From positions 1 to 64,000 of the forward strand of contig NZ_RHLQ01000015.1 in NCBI RefSeq assembly GCF_003711845.1: a stretch of 64,000 bases of DNA, written 5' to 3'. Positions within the stretch are counted from its first letter, which is position 1, and each line of letters starts with the position of its first letter. Source of the DNA: Lysinibacillus halotolerans. GTDB taxonomy: Bacteria > Bacillota > Bacilli > Bacillales_A > Planococcaceae. Both the position numbers and the translations under genes were made by a program. The notes under the pieces are model-generated. The model worked only from the letters and a program-made list of their open reading frames with translations. It did not search any database and was not told the origin of the DNA. Below, piece after piece: positions 17,460 to 25,822 of this stretch.

Positions 17460-17738
17460 ATGAATTACAAAATTATTAACAAACAAGTATTTGAACAAGC
17501 ACAATTACGTTCGGTTTCCGACGTTCCATTTACAGAAGAAGAACTTGAAAACGGTATGAAATTAGCGGTATCTAGAGCGGATGATACCCTTGCACTATAT
17601 TTAATAGACGTGGATGGTCAGAAAAAATTTGATGTCCGTTGGGATGATTCTTCAGAAGTTTTTAGTGGTTGGTATTCGGCTTGGGATAATTTCTCATGGT
17701 GCTTATCAGTAGTGGATGGTCAAAAAACAACGAATTAA
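17460..17738 (+). CDS. hypothetical protein, 92 aa
   Basis: ATG 17460 follows TTGGAGGA. It is a soluble, acidic protein with a tryptophan-rich C-terminal half (RWDDSSEVFSGWYSAWDNF). I recognise no family. It stands alone and ends in a strong terminator, so it is a genuine monocistronic unit. Confidence 0.65.
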   Translation: MNYKIINKQVFEQAQLRSVSDVPFTEEELENGMKLAVSRADDTLALYLIDVDGQKKFDVRWDDSSEVFSGWYSAWDNFSWCLSVVDGQKTTN

Positions 17739-17752
17739 GCATCTGTTACAAC

Positions 17753-17792
17753 AAAAAAGGCTTCAATCCTTTAAGGATTGAAGCCTTTTTTA
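17753..17792 (+). terminator. terminator after the 92-aa gene
   Basis: GGCTTCAATCC/GGATTGAAGCC perfect stem with A-run before and T-run after, so it can act in both directions between convergent genes. Confidence 0.9.
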
Positions 17793-17813
17793 ATGGATTT
17801 TCCAATGGATAAA

Positions 17814-18797
17814 TTATTCACATAACAGAATTTGTCTAACAAATAAATGTTTCTTCGCAACACAACGATCGCTAATTGTAAAACCGGATTTTTCAATTAA
17901 ATGATCAATCGTATCGACGGTTACGATGACCGCTTTATCTGCAATTCGTCTTGCGTTTTGAATAATTTCATATTGTTGTTCACGTGTTATATGCGTATAA
18001 AGATTGTATGGTAAATCGATTATCGCTACATCATAATGCTCGTTAACTTCCGAAATCGGTCCCTTCGTAATTGTACCTTCTAGTCCAAAATAAGCGATAT
18101 TTTCCCTTGCTCCTATACATACGAGGGGGTTAATATCCCTTCCGACAATATCAATCCCCATTGATAGAGCTTCAATCACTACTGTTCCAATTCCGCAGCA
18201 TGGATCAATGACAGAAATACCAGCTGGTTTAGGAACGGCAATATTGGCAATAGCTCGAGCCACTCTCGTGTTTAAAGCAGTAGAATAACTGTTTGGTTTA
18301 TGTAAGTGTTCACGCCAGACGGAAATACTTTTTTCGTATTTTCCGAAATACCAGTTATTTTCAATCGAAATTAATCCGAAAATTATTTCAGGATGATCTA
18401 AATCTGGCTCTCCGTCAATACATAATCCAACTTCACGTTCAATGGCCCGGCGCTCTGGATGGGGAATTTTTTTTGTTTCCCCGATATCCATCTTGTTTAA
18501 ACAAACGACTTTAAAGGTAGTAGCTGTTTCTTGCATCTCTTTCAAAGAATCTTTTATCTCAGATAAATGGTGGGCTTGAAAGATGACTTGTAGTCGCTCT
18601 TCAATAAATGGGCTACGACTTGGGTCTACTTTAACATCGCTAATCATATAATTTGAAGTTGTATCGGTACCAAAAAAGGAACGCATCTCCATTCGACAAA
18701 GATCGAATTCATCTTTATGGTGAACGTAAGTGTAAATATAAGTGTCGTAATCTTGTAGGTTATTCAAATAATCATCCTTCATTCTATTGATATTCAA
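17814..18797 (-). CDS. RNA methyltransferase-like protein (TRM11/UPF0020 type)
   Basis: A 327-aa protein with a C-terminal Rossmann methyltransferase domain: motif I IDPCCGIGTVVIEALSMG (about residues 194-211) and catalytic motif IV DLPYN, the form typical of N2-guanine tRNA methylases of the PF01170 group. The SRSPF segment and the conserved NWYFGKYEKS before it belong to the same family. The N-terminal half is less conserved. Its start overlaps the end of the upstream 149-aa gene by 14 bp, so the two form a pair. The precise nucleoside target is unknown. Confidence 0.75.
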   Translation of the reverse strand: MNINRMKDDYLNNLQDYDTYIYTYVHHKDEFDLCRMEMRSFFGTDTTSNYMISDVKVDPSRSPFIEERLQVIFQAHHLSEIKDSLKEMQETATTFKVVCLNKMDIGETKKIPHPERRAIEREVGLCIDGEPDLDHPEIIFGLISIENNWYFGKYEKSISVWREHLHKPNSYSTALNTRVARAIANIAVPKPAGISVIDPCCGIGTVVIEALSMGIDIVGRDINPLVCIGARENIAYFGLEGTITKGPISEVNEHYDVAIIDLPYNLYTHITREQQYEIIQNARRIADKAVIVTVDTIDHLIEKSGFTISDRCVAKKHLFVRQILLCE

Positions 18798-19233
18798 TTG
18801 ATTTTGTTAATTGATCTAAAAAGTGATAAGTAATCGATAAAACTTGTTCTATTGATTGTTCTTCGTGGAAACCTTCCATAAAATCGATTGGGATATTTAG
18901 TTCCCATAAACCTTCTTCACCAGAAAAACTACAACTATAAAAAGCATTTTCACCATGTAAATGTTCAGCTAAATAGGATTTAATCCCATCTGCATGTTTT
19001 TTTTGCACTTTAAACCCAAGCAAAACCATATAAGTTTTAAATACGTCATCGACTTCAAAGGATAAGGCATCCGTCTTAATATTTTCAAAGGAAGGGGATT
19101 CAATATAAAGGAATTCGTTCATATTTTGTTTCAAATGTTGAATTGAGGAAGTAAGAAAGGAATAATTTTCTTTTGAAATTAATTCTTCACTGTCTTTATC
19201 ACAACGTTCAATGTAAACTTCTGTAAGCTTCAT
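18784..19233 (-). CDS. hypothetical protein, 149 aa
   Basis: The start ATG follows AGGAGG at about 9 nt. It is an acidic soluble protein without signal, TM or recognisable catalytic motif; the middle reads FEVDDVFKTYMVLLGFKVQKK. It overlaps the downstream methyltransferase gene by 14 bp, implying coupled translation and possibly a joint role. Family not recognised. Confidence 0.65.
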   Translation of the reverse strand: MKLTEVYIERCDKDSEELISKENYSFLTSSIQHLKQNMNEFLYIESPSFENIKTDALSFEVDDVFKTYMVLLGFKVQKKHADGIKSYLAEHLHGENAFYSCSFSGEEGLWELNIPIDFMEGFHEEQSIEQVLSITYHFLDQLTKSIEYQ

Positions 19234-19273
19234 CTGAGGGAAACCTCCTAATTTTTTGTAGTATGTTTTTTCA

Positions 19274-19300
19274 CAAAAATAGACAGCCTTTTAGCTGTCT
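19274..19300 (-). terminator. terminator of the 268-aa gene
   Basis: Minus strand: AGACAGC-taaaag-GCTGTCT followed by ATTTTTGTG, about 63 nt after the 19364 stop. Confidence 0.75.
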
Positions 19301-19363
19301 TCTGTAACGTTATTGTTTATACAAGTGTACCATAATTTTCGGTAAATGTTAAAATACCAACAA

Positions 19364-20170
19364 TTAATTTAACTTAAATAAACTTTTCGTCCAGATTTCT
19401 GTTGATGTAGGATGATTGCTTTCAAATAGATGAAATTTTGAAGCGTATGGAATGAACTCTTGATTAATGAAAGGTTTTAATGATTTTGGGCACGCATTAA
19501 TTAAAATGGAATCTTTTTTTAATGTTTCAATTTGTTTTAAAAAGTCATTTTTTATTTGGGGCATTTCTGTCCACATTTTAACCCAAATTTTATCCCGTAA
19601 CTCACGATAATTATTATTCATTGCTTTTTCATGGATAAAATGTAAAGAAGTTTGATAATGAACCGCATTTATAATAATCACTCGGTATTTATGTTGCTCC
19701 TCTATAACCTGATATTCGTTTAAAGTGCGAATTAATTGATTCATGTTCTTTTCTATTTTTTTCCCTGTTAGTCCTTGAGCAGCTCCAATAGGTGTTAGTT
19801 TTTCTTTATTTTGTTCATACTCGTCAATATGAGGGGATTCTAAAATAATTGCAATCGTTTTGTTTTTATAATTACTAGTAATTAAATCATCTTCAAAGTT
19901 GGAATTGGAAACAAGACTATTTTTCATTTGAGGTGTTTCAATTAGTATTTTATCATCGTTTAACTCAACAAAAAATCGAGTAACATTTTGAACTTGCTTA
20001 TTCTTTTTAAAAAAGGAGCGTTTAAGGGTAATCACTTGTTTCTCTTTATCCACATTCAAATATTTACTATTACTTTTAACTAAATCGTCATAAACTGTCT
20101 CGCTAATTTCTGTGTTAATGGGATATCCTTCTAATTGAATGGATGATTTTTGTTTCATTAACGTAATCAA
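19364..20170 (-). CDS. uncharacterised protein with uracil-DNA-glycosylase-like motif order
   Basis: A 268-aa soluble protein. Residues 107-140 read IAIILESPHIDEY ... PIGAAQGLTGK, which lines up with the GQDPYHGxxQAHGL loop of UDG-fold enzymes. VIIINAVHYQTSL occupies the place of the LLNxxLT strand, SILINACPKSLKPF fits the next strand, and NHPTSTEIWTKSLF sits where the HPSPLS motif is found. So the fold is plausibly UDG-superfamily while the catalytic residues differ. The first 100 residues are unrelated. TTG 20170 follows AAGGAAGTGA. It is a lone gene beside dfrA. Function unknown; the fold call is inference from motif order. Confidence 0.5.
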   Translation of the reverse strand: MITLMKQKSSIQLEGYPINTEISETVYDDLVKSNSKYLNVDKEKQVITLKRSFFKKNKQVQNVTRFFVELNDDKILIETPQMKNSLVSNSNFEDDLITSNYKNKTIAIILESPHIDEYEQNKEKLTPIGAAQGLTGKKIEKNMNQLIRTLNEYQVIEEQHKYRVIIINAVHYQTSLHFIHEKAMNNNYRELRDKIWVKMWTEMPQIKNDFLKQIETLKKDSILINACPKSLKPFINQEFIPYASKFHLFESNHPTSTEIWTKSLFKLN

Positions 20171-20316
20171 AAAATCACTTCCTTTATCTTTTTATTATGA
20201 AAACTATTAGCAATGAAAAATGTCTATCATTTATTTATATTAAAATTTTTGTAAAAATATGAATAAAAACGTATAAAATAGAATAGGAAAATGTCTAAAA
20301 AAGTAGGAGAGAAAAT

Positions 20317-20799
20317 ATGATTTCATTAATTGTCGCCCATGACAAAAATCGAGTTATTGGATACGAAAAGAAAATGCCTTGGCATTTACCTGGAGAGTTA
20401 AAATATTTCAAAGAACAAACGATGGGTAAACCGATGATAATGGGAAGAAAAACTTTTGAATCGATCGGTAGACCATTACCTGGCAGAAGAAATATTGTCA
20501 TTACAAGAAATGAAAACTATACGGCAGAAGGGATCGAGGTCGTTTCAAGCCTGGAGGAAGCATTAAAGCTTGTTTCGAACGAAGACGAAATAATGATTAT
20601 CGGTGGTGAACAAATTTTTAAATTGGCCCTTCCGATAGCAGACCGTCTTTATATAACGAAAATCGACTATGAATTTCAAGGAGATACGTTTTTCCCAGAG
20701 TATGATGGGGAGGAATGGACGATAGTTTCCAAAAGTGAACCGATCGAAGTGCCGGATGGGTATGCATATACTTACTATATTTATGATAGAAAAAAATAA
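20317..20799 (+). CDS. dfrA: dihydrofolate reductase
   Basis: Reduces dihydrofolate made by thymidylate synthase. Signature residues: MISLIVAHDKNRVIG at the start, MPWHLPGELKYF (substrate loop), TMGKPMIMGRKTFESIGRPL (NADPH site) and IIGGEQIF. The length of 160 aa is normal. ATG 20317 follows AGGAGAG. It normally sits directly after thyA in Bacillales; here a 5-kb block lies between and it has its own transcription start region. Confidence 0.97.
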   Translation: MISLIVAHDKNRVIGYEKKMPWHLPGELKYFKEQTMGKPMIMGRKTFESIGRPLPGRRNIVITRNENYTAEGIEVVSSLEEALKLVSNEDEIMIIGGEQIFKLALPIADRLYITKIDYEFQGDTFFPEYDGEEWTIVSKSEPIEVPDGYAYTYYIYDRKK

Positions 20800-20808
20800 C
20801 CATCTTAC

Positions 20809-20848
20809 AAAAGTTTTCGCCAACTGTAAAAAGGGTGAAAACTTTTTT
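20809..20848 (+). terminator. terminator of dfrA
   Basis: AAGTTTTC/GAAAACTT stem followed by TTTT. Confidence 0.65.
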
Positions 20849-20942
20849 ATTTTATTTAAATTTTTCTAAATAATTTGAAACTTAATGACGAATTAAACGT
20901 ACATAAGTTATAGGATTATTTTGGAAGATGAGGTGATATTGA

Positions 20943-21473
20943 TTGGGCGGTTTAGAACTCCATACGATTTACCTATTTACTTTAATTATTGTAGGTTGCA
21001 TCACGATTGTTTACCTATTGTTCTCCGAAGTTTTTGATGGTGTGTTTGAAGGCATTCCGTTTATTGATCCAGCTGTCATTTTATCCTTCATTACCATTAC
21101 ATCTGCAGCAGGTTTTTTATTAGAAAAATATAGTTCTATGACAAGTTTAATAATCCTTATAATATCTTGTATTCTTTCTGCTATTGTTAGTGCCATTATT
21201 TATTATTTCATACTTGTCCCATTAAAAAGTGCAGAAGTTTCTTTAGCTTACACGGAAGAATCCCTTGGTGGTCAAGTGGGAAAAGTGATTGTTCCAATTC
21301 CAGTAGATGGATTTGGTGAAATCGTAATCGAAACGGTCAATGGAGTCATATCGAAACGGGCGACAGGATTTGATAACGAAGCGATTGATTATGATGAGGA
21401 AGTTCTCGTCATCGAAGCAAAGGAGGGCACCGTTTATGTAAAGAAATACGAATCAACTTTTCAATTTAAATAA
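20943..21473 (+). CDS. NfeD-like membrane protein (YuaF type)
   Basis: A 176-aa protein with two to three membrane helices in the first 100 residues and a C-terminal OB-fold-like domain (about residues 103-170, GGQVGKVIVPIPVDGFGEIV), the architecture of NfeD/YuaF proteins that pair with flotillins. It begins at TTG 20943 after GAGGTGAT. The flotillin gene starts 16 bp downstream, as in the B. subtilis yuaFG operon, where the products build membrane microdomains. Confidence 0.85.
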   Translation: MGGLELHTIYLFTLIIVGCITIVYLLFSEVFDGVFEGIPFIDPAVILSFITITSAAGFLLEKYSSMTSLIILIISCILSAIVSAIIYYFILVPLKSAEVSLAYTEESLGGQVGKVIVPIPVDGFGEIVIETVNGVISKRATGFDNEAIDYDEEVLVIEAKEGTVYVKKYESTFQFK

Positions 21474-21489
21474 TTAAGGGGGAATTATT

Positions 21490-23004
21490 ATGATGCTAAG
21501 TACAATGATTATTATTGGGGTCGCATTGTTTATCATTGTGGCCATCGTTGCGGTTTATATTACAAAATACAAAACAGTGGGACCAGATGAAGCATTGATT
21601 GTAACAGGTAGTTTTTTAGGATCAAAAAATGTCCACACAGATGACTCGGGTAACCGCATTAAAATTATTCGTGGTGGAGGAACATTCGTTTTCCCGGTAT
21701 TCCAACAATCTGAACCACTTAGTTTATTATCTAGTAAACTAGAAGTAACAACTCCCGAAGTTTATACAGAACAAGGAGTTCCTGTAATGGCCGACGGTAC
21801 GGCTATTATAAAAATTGGAGGATCTATTTCAGAAATCGCCACAGCAGCAGAACAATTTTTAGGGAAAAGTAAACAAGATCGAGAAAATGAGGCGAAAGAA
21901 GTTTTAGAAGGTCATCTCCGCTCCATTTTAGGGTCAATGACAGTGGAAGAAATTTATAAAAATCGAGATAAATTCTCCCAAGAAGTGCAACGAGTTGCAA
22001 CGCAAGATTTAGCGAAAATGGGGTTAGTCATCGTATCCTTTACAATTAAGGATGTTCGCGATAAAAATGGTTATTTAGATTCTTTAGGGAAGCCGAGAAT
22101 TGCCCAAGTAAAACGGGATGCCGATATAGCAACAGCCGAGGCTGAAAAAGAGACACGTATTAAGAAAGCGGAAGCAGAAAAAGAAGCCCAAAAAGCTGAA
22201 TTGTTACGGGCGACAGAAATTGCAGAGGCAGAAAAGGAAAATCAATTAAAAGTTGCAGAATTCCGACGTGAACAAGATGTGGCGAAAGCCCATGCGGACC
22301 AAGCTTATGAGTTGGAATCAGCCAAGGCAAAACAACAAGTAACAGAACAAGAAATGCAAATTAAAATTATTGAACGTCAAAAGCAAATTGAGTTGGAAGA
22401 AAAAGAAATACTACGTCGAGAGAAACAATACGATTCCGAAGTGAAGAAAAAAGCGGATGCGGATCGTTATGCGATTGAACAAAATGCTGCCGCTCAAAAA
22501 ATGAGAGAATTGGCACAAGCAGATGCTGAAAAATATCGTATTGAATCGCTAGCTAAAGCTGAGGCGGAAAAAATTCGTTTGGACGGGTTAGCAAAAGCTG
22601 ATTCGGAACGTGCACAAGGTGAAACGGAAGCAGAAATTATTCGATTAAAAGGTTTAGCTGAAGCTGAAGCGAAACGAAAAATTGCTGAAGCCTTCGAACA
22701 ATTCGGTCAAGCGGCAGTACTTGATATGATTATTCGTATGATGCCAGAGTATGCAAAAGAAGTAGCAAGTCCGTTATCTAACATCGATAAAATTACAGTG
22801 GTTGACACAGGAAATGGGGAAGGTGGCGGTGCAAACCGCATTACATCTTATGCAACGAACTTAATGTCCTCACTCCAAGAAACGTTAAAAGCTTCTTCCG
22901 GGATTGATGTAAAAGAACTCATCGAAAATTTTTCAGGTAAAAGAACATTCGATCAACCGATTCAACAACTAGATGAAAAGGAAGAAGAGAAACATTTAGT
23001 ATAA
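21490..23004 (+). CDS. floT: flotillin
   Basis: Scaffold of functional membrane microdomains. Residues 5-25 form a membrane hairpin; an SPFH/band-7 domain follows (about 30-190, with YKTVGPDEALIVTG and FTIKDVRDKNGYLDSLG); then a long heptad-rich EA-repeat coiled coil (about 215-410) and a C-terminal oligomerisation segment. At 504 aa it matches B. subtilis FloT/YuaG. It is the second gene of the NfeD-flotillin operon, and AAGGGGGAA precedes ATG 21490. Confidence 0.95.
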   Translation: MMLSTMIIIGVALFIIVAIVAVYITKYKTVGPDEALIVTGSFLGSKNVHTDDSGNRIKIIRGGGTFVFPVFQQSEPLSLLSSKLEVTTPEVYTEQGVPVMADGTAIIKIGGSISEIATAAEQFLGKSKQDRENEAKEVLEGHLRSILGSMTVEEIYKNRDKFSQEVQRVATQDLAKMGLVIVSFTIKDVRDKNGYLDSLGKPRIAQVKRDADIATAEAEKETRIKKAEAEKEAQKAELLRATEIAEAEKENQLKVAEFRREQDVAKAHADQAYELESAKAKQQVTEQEMQIKIIERQKQIELEEKEILRREKQYDSEVKKKADADRYAIEQNAAAQKMRELAQADAEKYRIESLAKAEAEKIRLDGLAKADSERAQGETEAEIIRLKGLAEAEAKRKIAEAFEQFGQAAVLDMIIRMMPEYAKEVASPLSNIDKITVVDTGNGEGGGANRITSYATNLMSSLQETLKASSGIDVKELIENFSGKRTFDQPIQQLDEKEEEKHLV

Positions 23005-23108
23005 ATATGTTATCGTAATGAACAAAGCGATTAATCATATGATAACGACTAAAATTTATAGTATAATGCAAAAATACTTTAGTAGTTGTATAAAAAAGGA
23101 GTTATCAT

Positions 23109-23525
23109 ATGGTTTCTGTCATTATAAGTTTTGGAAGATTGATGAAAGCGTTGTTTCATGCAGTGAAAGAGCCTAAATTTGTTAGCATTTTAACAACAGT
23201 TGCTTTCATCGTTTTATCTGGTACTTTGTTTTATTCTAAATTTGAAGGTTGGTCTTATCTTGATGCTGCCTATTTTGCAGTCGTCAGTTTAATTCCTACA
23301 GGAGTGAATACGAACCTTACCCCTTCGACAAGTGGAACAAAACTGTTTACGATTTTGTATTTAATTATAGGTACCGGTTTAATGTTTGCGTTACTTTTGA
23401 CATTAGGTCGTTCGATGATTAAAGAGTCTCCAAAAAGAAAATACCGCTTAAATAAAAATATACACATTGATGAGACTGAAGTGCCGACTCAGTTGAAAAC
23501 AAAAACATTACCAAACAAAAAATGA
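23109..23525 (+). CDS. two-TM potassium-channel-like protein with non-canonical filter
   Basis: A 138-aa protein with two membrane helices (about residues 26-47 and 78-100) flanking a pore-loop-like segment, the Ion_trans_2 layout (SYLDAAYFAVVSLIPTGVNTN then FTILYLIIGTGLMFALLL). Where K+ channels have T-V-G-Y-G-D, this protein reads SLIPTGVNTNLTP, so the selectivity filter is not canonical. It follows the flotillin operon by 104 bp with its own site and ends in a terminator. It may be a degenerate channel, a channel of other selectivity, or a regulatory subunit. Confidence 0.7.
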   Translation: MVSVIISFGRLMKALFHAVKEPKFVSILTTVAFIVLSGTLFYSKFEGWSYLDAAYFAVVSLIPTGVNTNLTPSTSGTKLFTILYLIIGTGLMFALLLTLGRSMIKESPKRKYRLNKNIHIDETEVPTQLKTKTLPNKK

Positions 23526-23530
23526 TAAAA

Positions 23531-23568
23531 GAAGTCCTAAGTTGGAGAGAACTAGGACTTCTTTTTTT
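23531..23568 (+). terminator. terminator of the channel-like gene
   Basis: GAAGTCCTA/TAGGACTTC stem followed by seven Ts; its tail merges into the first TTGACA of the regulator-site repeat. Confidence 0.85.
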
Positions 23569-23600
23569 GACATCTTGTTGACATATAAGGATGTTATAAT
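23567..23600 (+). promoter_or_regulatory. direct-repeat site and -10 of the response-regulator operon
   Basis: TTGACATCTTGTTGACA (23567-23583) is a TTGACA direct repeat with 11-bp periodicity, the form bound by OmpR/PhoB-type regulators. TATAAT follows at 23595-23600, only 11 bp after the second repeat, so the promoter lacks a normally spaced -35 and probably needs activation. A 16/17 match lies upstream of prsA. Confidence 0.65.
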
Positions 23601-23643
23601 ATGTTGAAAAAAAGAGATGCGTATCGAAAAGGGTGATTCTCTA

Positions 23644-24324
23644 GTGAGCAAAGTAATGATTGTTGAAGATGAACTGGCCATCAATAAAGTGTTAAAAGCC
23701 TACTTAGTAAAGGAAGGATATGACGTTATACAAGTGTTTACAGGGCTAGATGCTATGACTAATTTTATAAATGAAAATCCTGATTTAGTATTATTAGATG
23801 TGATGTTGCCTGGAAAAGATGGTTGGACGATATTAAAAGAAATTCGTCAAAACGGCAACTGTCCAGTCATTATGTTAACGGCTTTAGGTGATGTCCATTA
23901 TAAATTAGAAGGATTCCATGAAGGAGCAGATGATTATATCGCAAAACCGTTTAATGCAGATGAAGTGGTAGCCCGTGTAAAGGCAGTATTAAAAAGATCC
24001 TCCTTCATCCAAATGGATACAGTGAAATTTGGCCAATTAGAAATAGATTTTAAAGGGCATTCGGTTTATTTAAACGGAGAAGAGGTCGTGTTAACGCCAC
24101 GAGATTTATCAGTACTATTGTTTCTAGCAGAACACCCAAATCAAACATTTACACGGGACCAGCTTATTGAACAAGTGTGGGGGTGGGAATATGATGGCAG
24201 TGATCGGGCGGTAGACTTAGCCATTAAGCGGCTTAGAAAAGCCCTTGCCCATTGGCCACCAGAGCAAGGGGAAATTAAAACTTTAAGAGGGTTAGGTTAT
24301 CAATTCCATGTCTATAAAAAATAA
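23644..24324 (+). CDS. OmpR-family response regulator
   Basis: Receiver domain with phospho-acceptor Asp in [15 protein letters not shown], conserved T in MLTALGD and K in IAKPFNADEV (about residue 100), followed by a winged-helix DNA-binding domain ending RTLRGLGYQFHVYKK. I use GTG 23644 (MSKVMIVEDE; after AAGGGTGA). The 3' end overlaps the sensor kinase by 17 bp. The context (flotillin upstream, PrsA downstream with the same upstream repeat) suggests a cell-envelope or secretion-stress regulator; orthology to CssR is possible but not demonstrable here. Confidence 0.88.
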   Translation: MSKVMIVEDELAINKVLKAYLVKEGYDVIQVFTGLDAMTNFINENPDLVLLDVMLPGKDGWTILKEIRQNGNCPVIMLTALGDVHYKLEGFHEGADDYIAKPFNADEVVARVKAVLKRSSFIQMDTVKFGQLEIDFKGHSVYLNGEEVVLTPRDLSVLLFLAEHPNQTFTRDQLIEQVWGWEYDGSDRAVDLAIKRLRKALAHWPPEQGEIKTLRGLGYQFHVYKK

Positions 24325-25714
24325 ACGAGTTTCCTTATTAACTTATTGGACGAGTAGATATGTATTAACATTATGTATTGGCTTGCTCATTATATCGCTT
24401 ATTTTCGCGATGTGGATACGTCATACAACATTAGAATATCGTCTTGAAATGATGACGTTTATGGCAGAAGATACAGTGAAAAGAATTACGGATACACCAA
24501 AAGAGTTGCCTAAATCGATTGAAGAAAGAGATTGGTTTAACTTTCGAGACATCGATCCAATTGTTTACATCGTTGATCAAACGGGAGAGTTGGTTTCTGT
24601 CAATAGACCTTTTAACCCACTCGTTGATATTGATTTTAATGAATTGTTACAAAATAAAGAGTTAAGTAAAATAAAAAGTCCTTCTACGAATGAAACATAT
24701 TATGTAGTAAAGAAAGAAATTGAAATGGAAAACGAAGTCGTCGGCTGGGTTTTTGTACTGGAAACGAAACAACATTTAACTGAAGTAAAGCAACAGTATG
24801 GTCAATTGGCGATATTTATTATTGCCCTTGGAATATTAGGTTGGGTTGCCATTTATTTTTTATCCCGCAGACTATCCCGACCGATTATGAAAGTAGCAGA
24901 AGCTGCGAAACAAGTGCAATCGGGAAATTATCATATTCAATTATCCTCTTCTATAAAAGAAAATGAAGTATATGAGCTTGTATCATCCTTTAAGGATATG
25001 GCAAGTCGTCTGCAACAGTTGGAGAAAACGAGAACGGAGTTATTAGCAGGAGTTACTCATGAATTAAAGACACCGGTTACATCCATAAGTGGGCTCCTAC
25101 AAGCTGTTAAAGATGGTGTTGTCACGGGAGATGAGGCGGAAGAATTTATAAAAATGGCCTTAGTGGAAACAACAAAAATGAAAACAATGGTTGGAGATTT
25201 ATTGGCTTTTAATTCCTTTGCGGTTGATGCAGTACCAGTGAAAATAAACCATTATGAAATTAATCGATTGATAGCTGATATCTTTTCCCAATGGAAGGCA
25301 ACTTTACCTGATCGGCAAATCGACTTCGATTACCATTGTTTAGAAAGGGAAGTATTTGTATTAGCTGATTTAGTTCGAATCCAACAAATTGTAACGAACC
25401 TATTAACAAACGCAAGCCAATCGATGATTGATGATGGGAAAATTACGATTACATTAGAGGAAAGGGAGCATGATGTCACAGTATTTGTAAAAGATACAGG
25501 TTCCGGTATAAATAAGGAAGATCAACCTTTTATTTTCGAACGATTTTTTAGAGGGGAAAATAAAAAATATACTGTGCGCGGTCTCGGTTTAGGGTTACCT
25601 CTTAGTAAAATGATGGCCCAATCAATCGGAGGGGACCTTCAGTTAAAAGAAAGTAACCAAAGCGGTACTTGTTTTGAACTCCTATTGAAAAAAGTGAAAC
25701 GTAGCGAAGATTGA
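24308..25714 (+). CDS. sensor histidine kinase
   Basis: A 468-aa membrane kinase: TM helix at about residues 16-36, an extracytoplasmic sensor loop (about 37-150), a second TM helix (about 156-176), HAMP, a HisKA domain with the phospho-histidine in GVTHELKTPVTS, and an ATPase domain with N box QQIVTNLLTNASQSM, G1 DTGSGI and G2 GLGLGLPLS. It is translated by overlap with the regulator gene. The terminator stem starts inside its last codons. It likely senses an envelope signal, given the PrsA and flotillin neighbours. Confidence 0.9.
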   Translation: MSIKNKRVSLLTYWTSRYVLTLCIGLLIISLIFAMWIRHTTLEYRLEMMTFMAEDTVKRITDTPKELPKSIEERDWFNFRDIDPIVYIVDQTGELVSVNRPFNPLVDIDFNELLQNKELSKIKSPSTNETYYVVKKEIEMENEVVGWVFVLETKQHLTEVKQQYGQLAIFIIALGILGWVAIYFLSRRLSRPIMKVAEAAKQVQSGNYHIQLSSSIKENEVYELVSSFKDMASRLQQLEKTRTELLAGVTHELKTPVTSISGLLQAVKDGVVTGDEAEEFIKMALVETTKMKTMVGDLLAFNSFAVDAVPVKINHYEINRLIADIFSQWKATLPDRQIDFDYHCLEREVFVLADLVRIQQIVTNLLTNASQSMIDDGKITITLEEREHDVTVFVKDTGSGINKEDQPFIFERFFRGENKKYTVRGLGLGLPLSKMMAQSIGGDLQLKESNQSGTCFELLLKKVKRSED

Positions 25715-25728
25715 TCGCTACGTTTTTT
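25698..25728 (+). terminator. terminator of the two-component operon
   Basis: AACGTAGCG/CGCTACGTT followed by TTTTT, overlapping the end of the kinase gene. Confidence 0.85.
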
Positions 25729-25749
25729 CATATTCGATTTATTTAATCT

Positions 25750-25766
25750 TTGACATCTTGCTGACA
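25750..25766 (+). promoter_or_regulatory. direct-repeat regulator site upstream of prsA
   Basis: TTGACATCTTGCTGACA differs at one base from the repeat at 23567-23583. It ends 56 bp before the prsA start. This suggests that the adjacent regulator controls both its own operon and prsA. Confidence 0.65.
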
Positions 25767-25822
25767 CATTCGCCAATTAAAGTTGAACATGTACTAAAAG
25801 AGATAAAAACGGAGGAATTAAA

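Noticed and set aside
22130-22700. Repeat-rich segment in the flotillin gene
   Set aside because: It is the EA-rich coiled coil common to flotillins.
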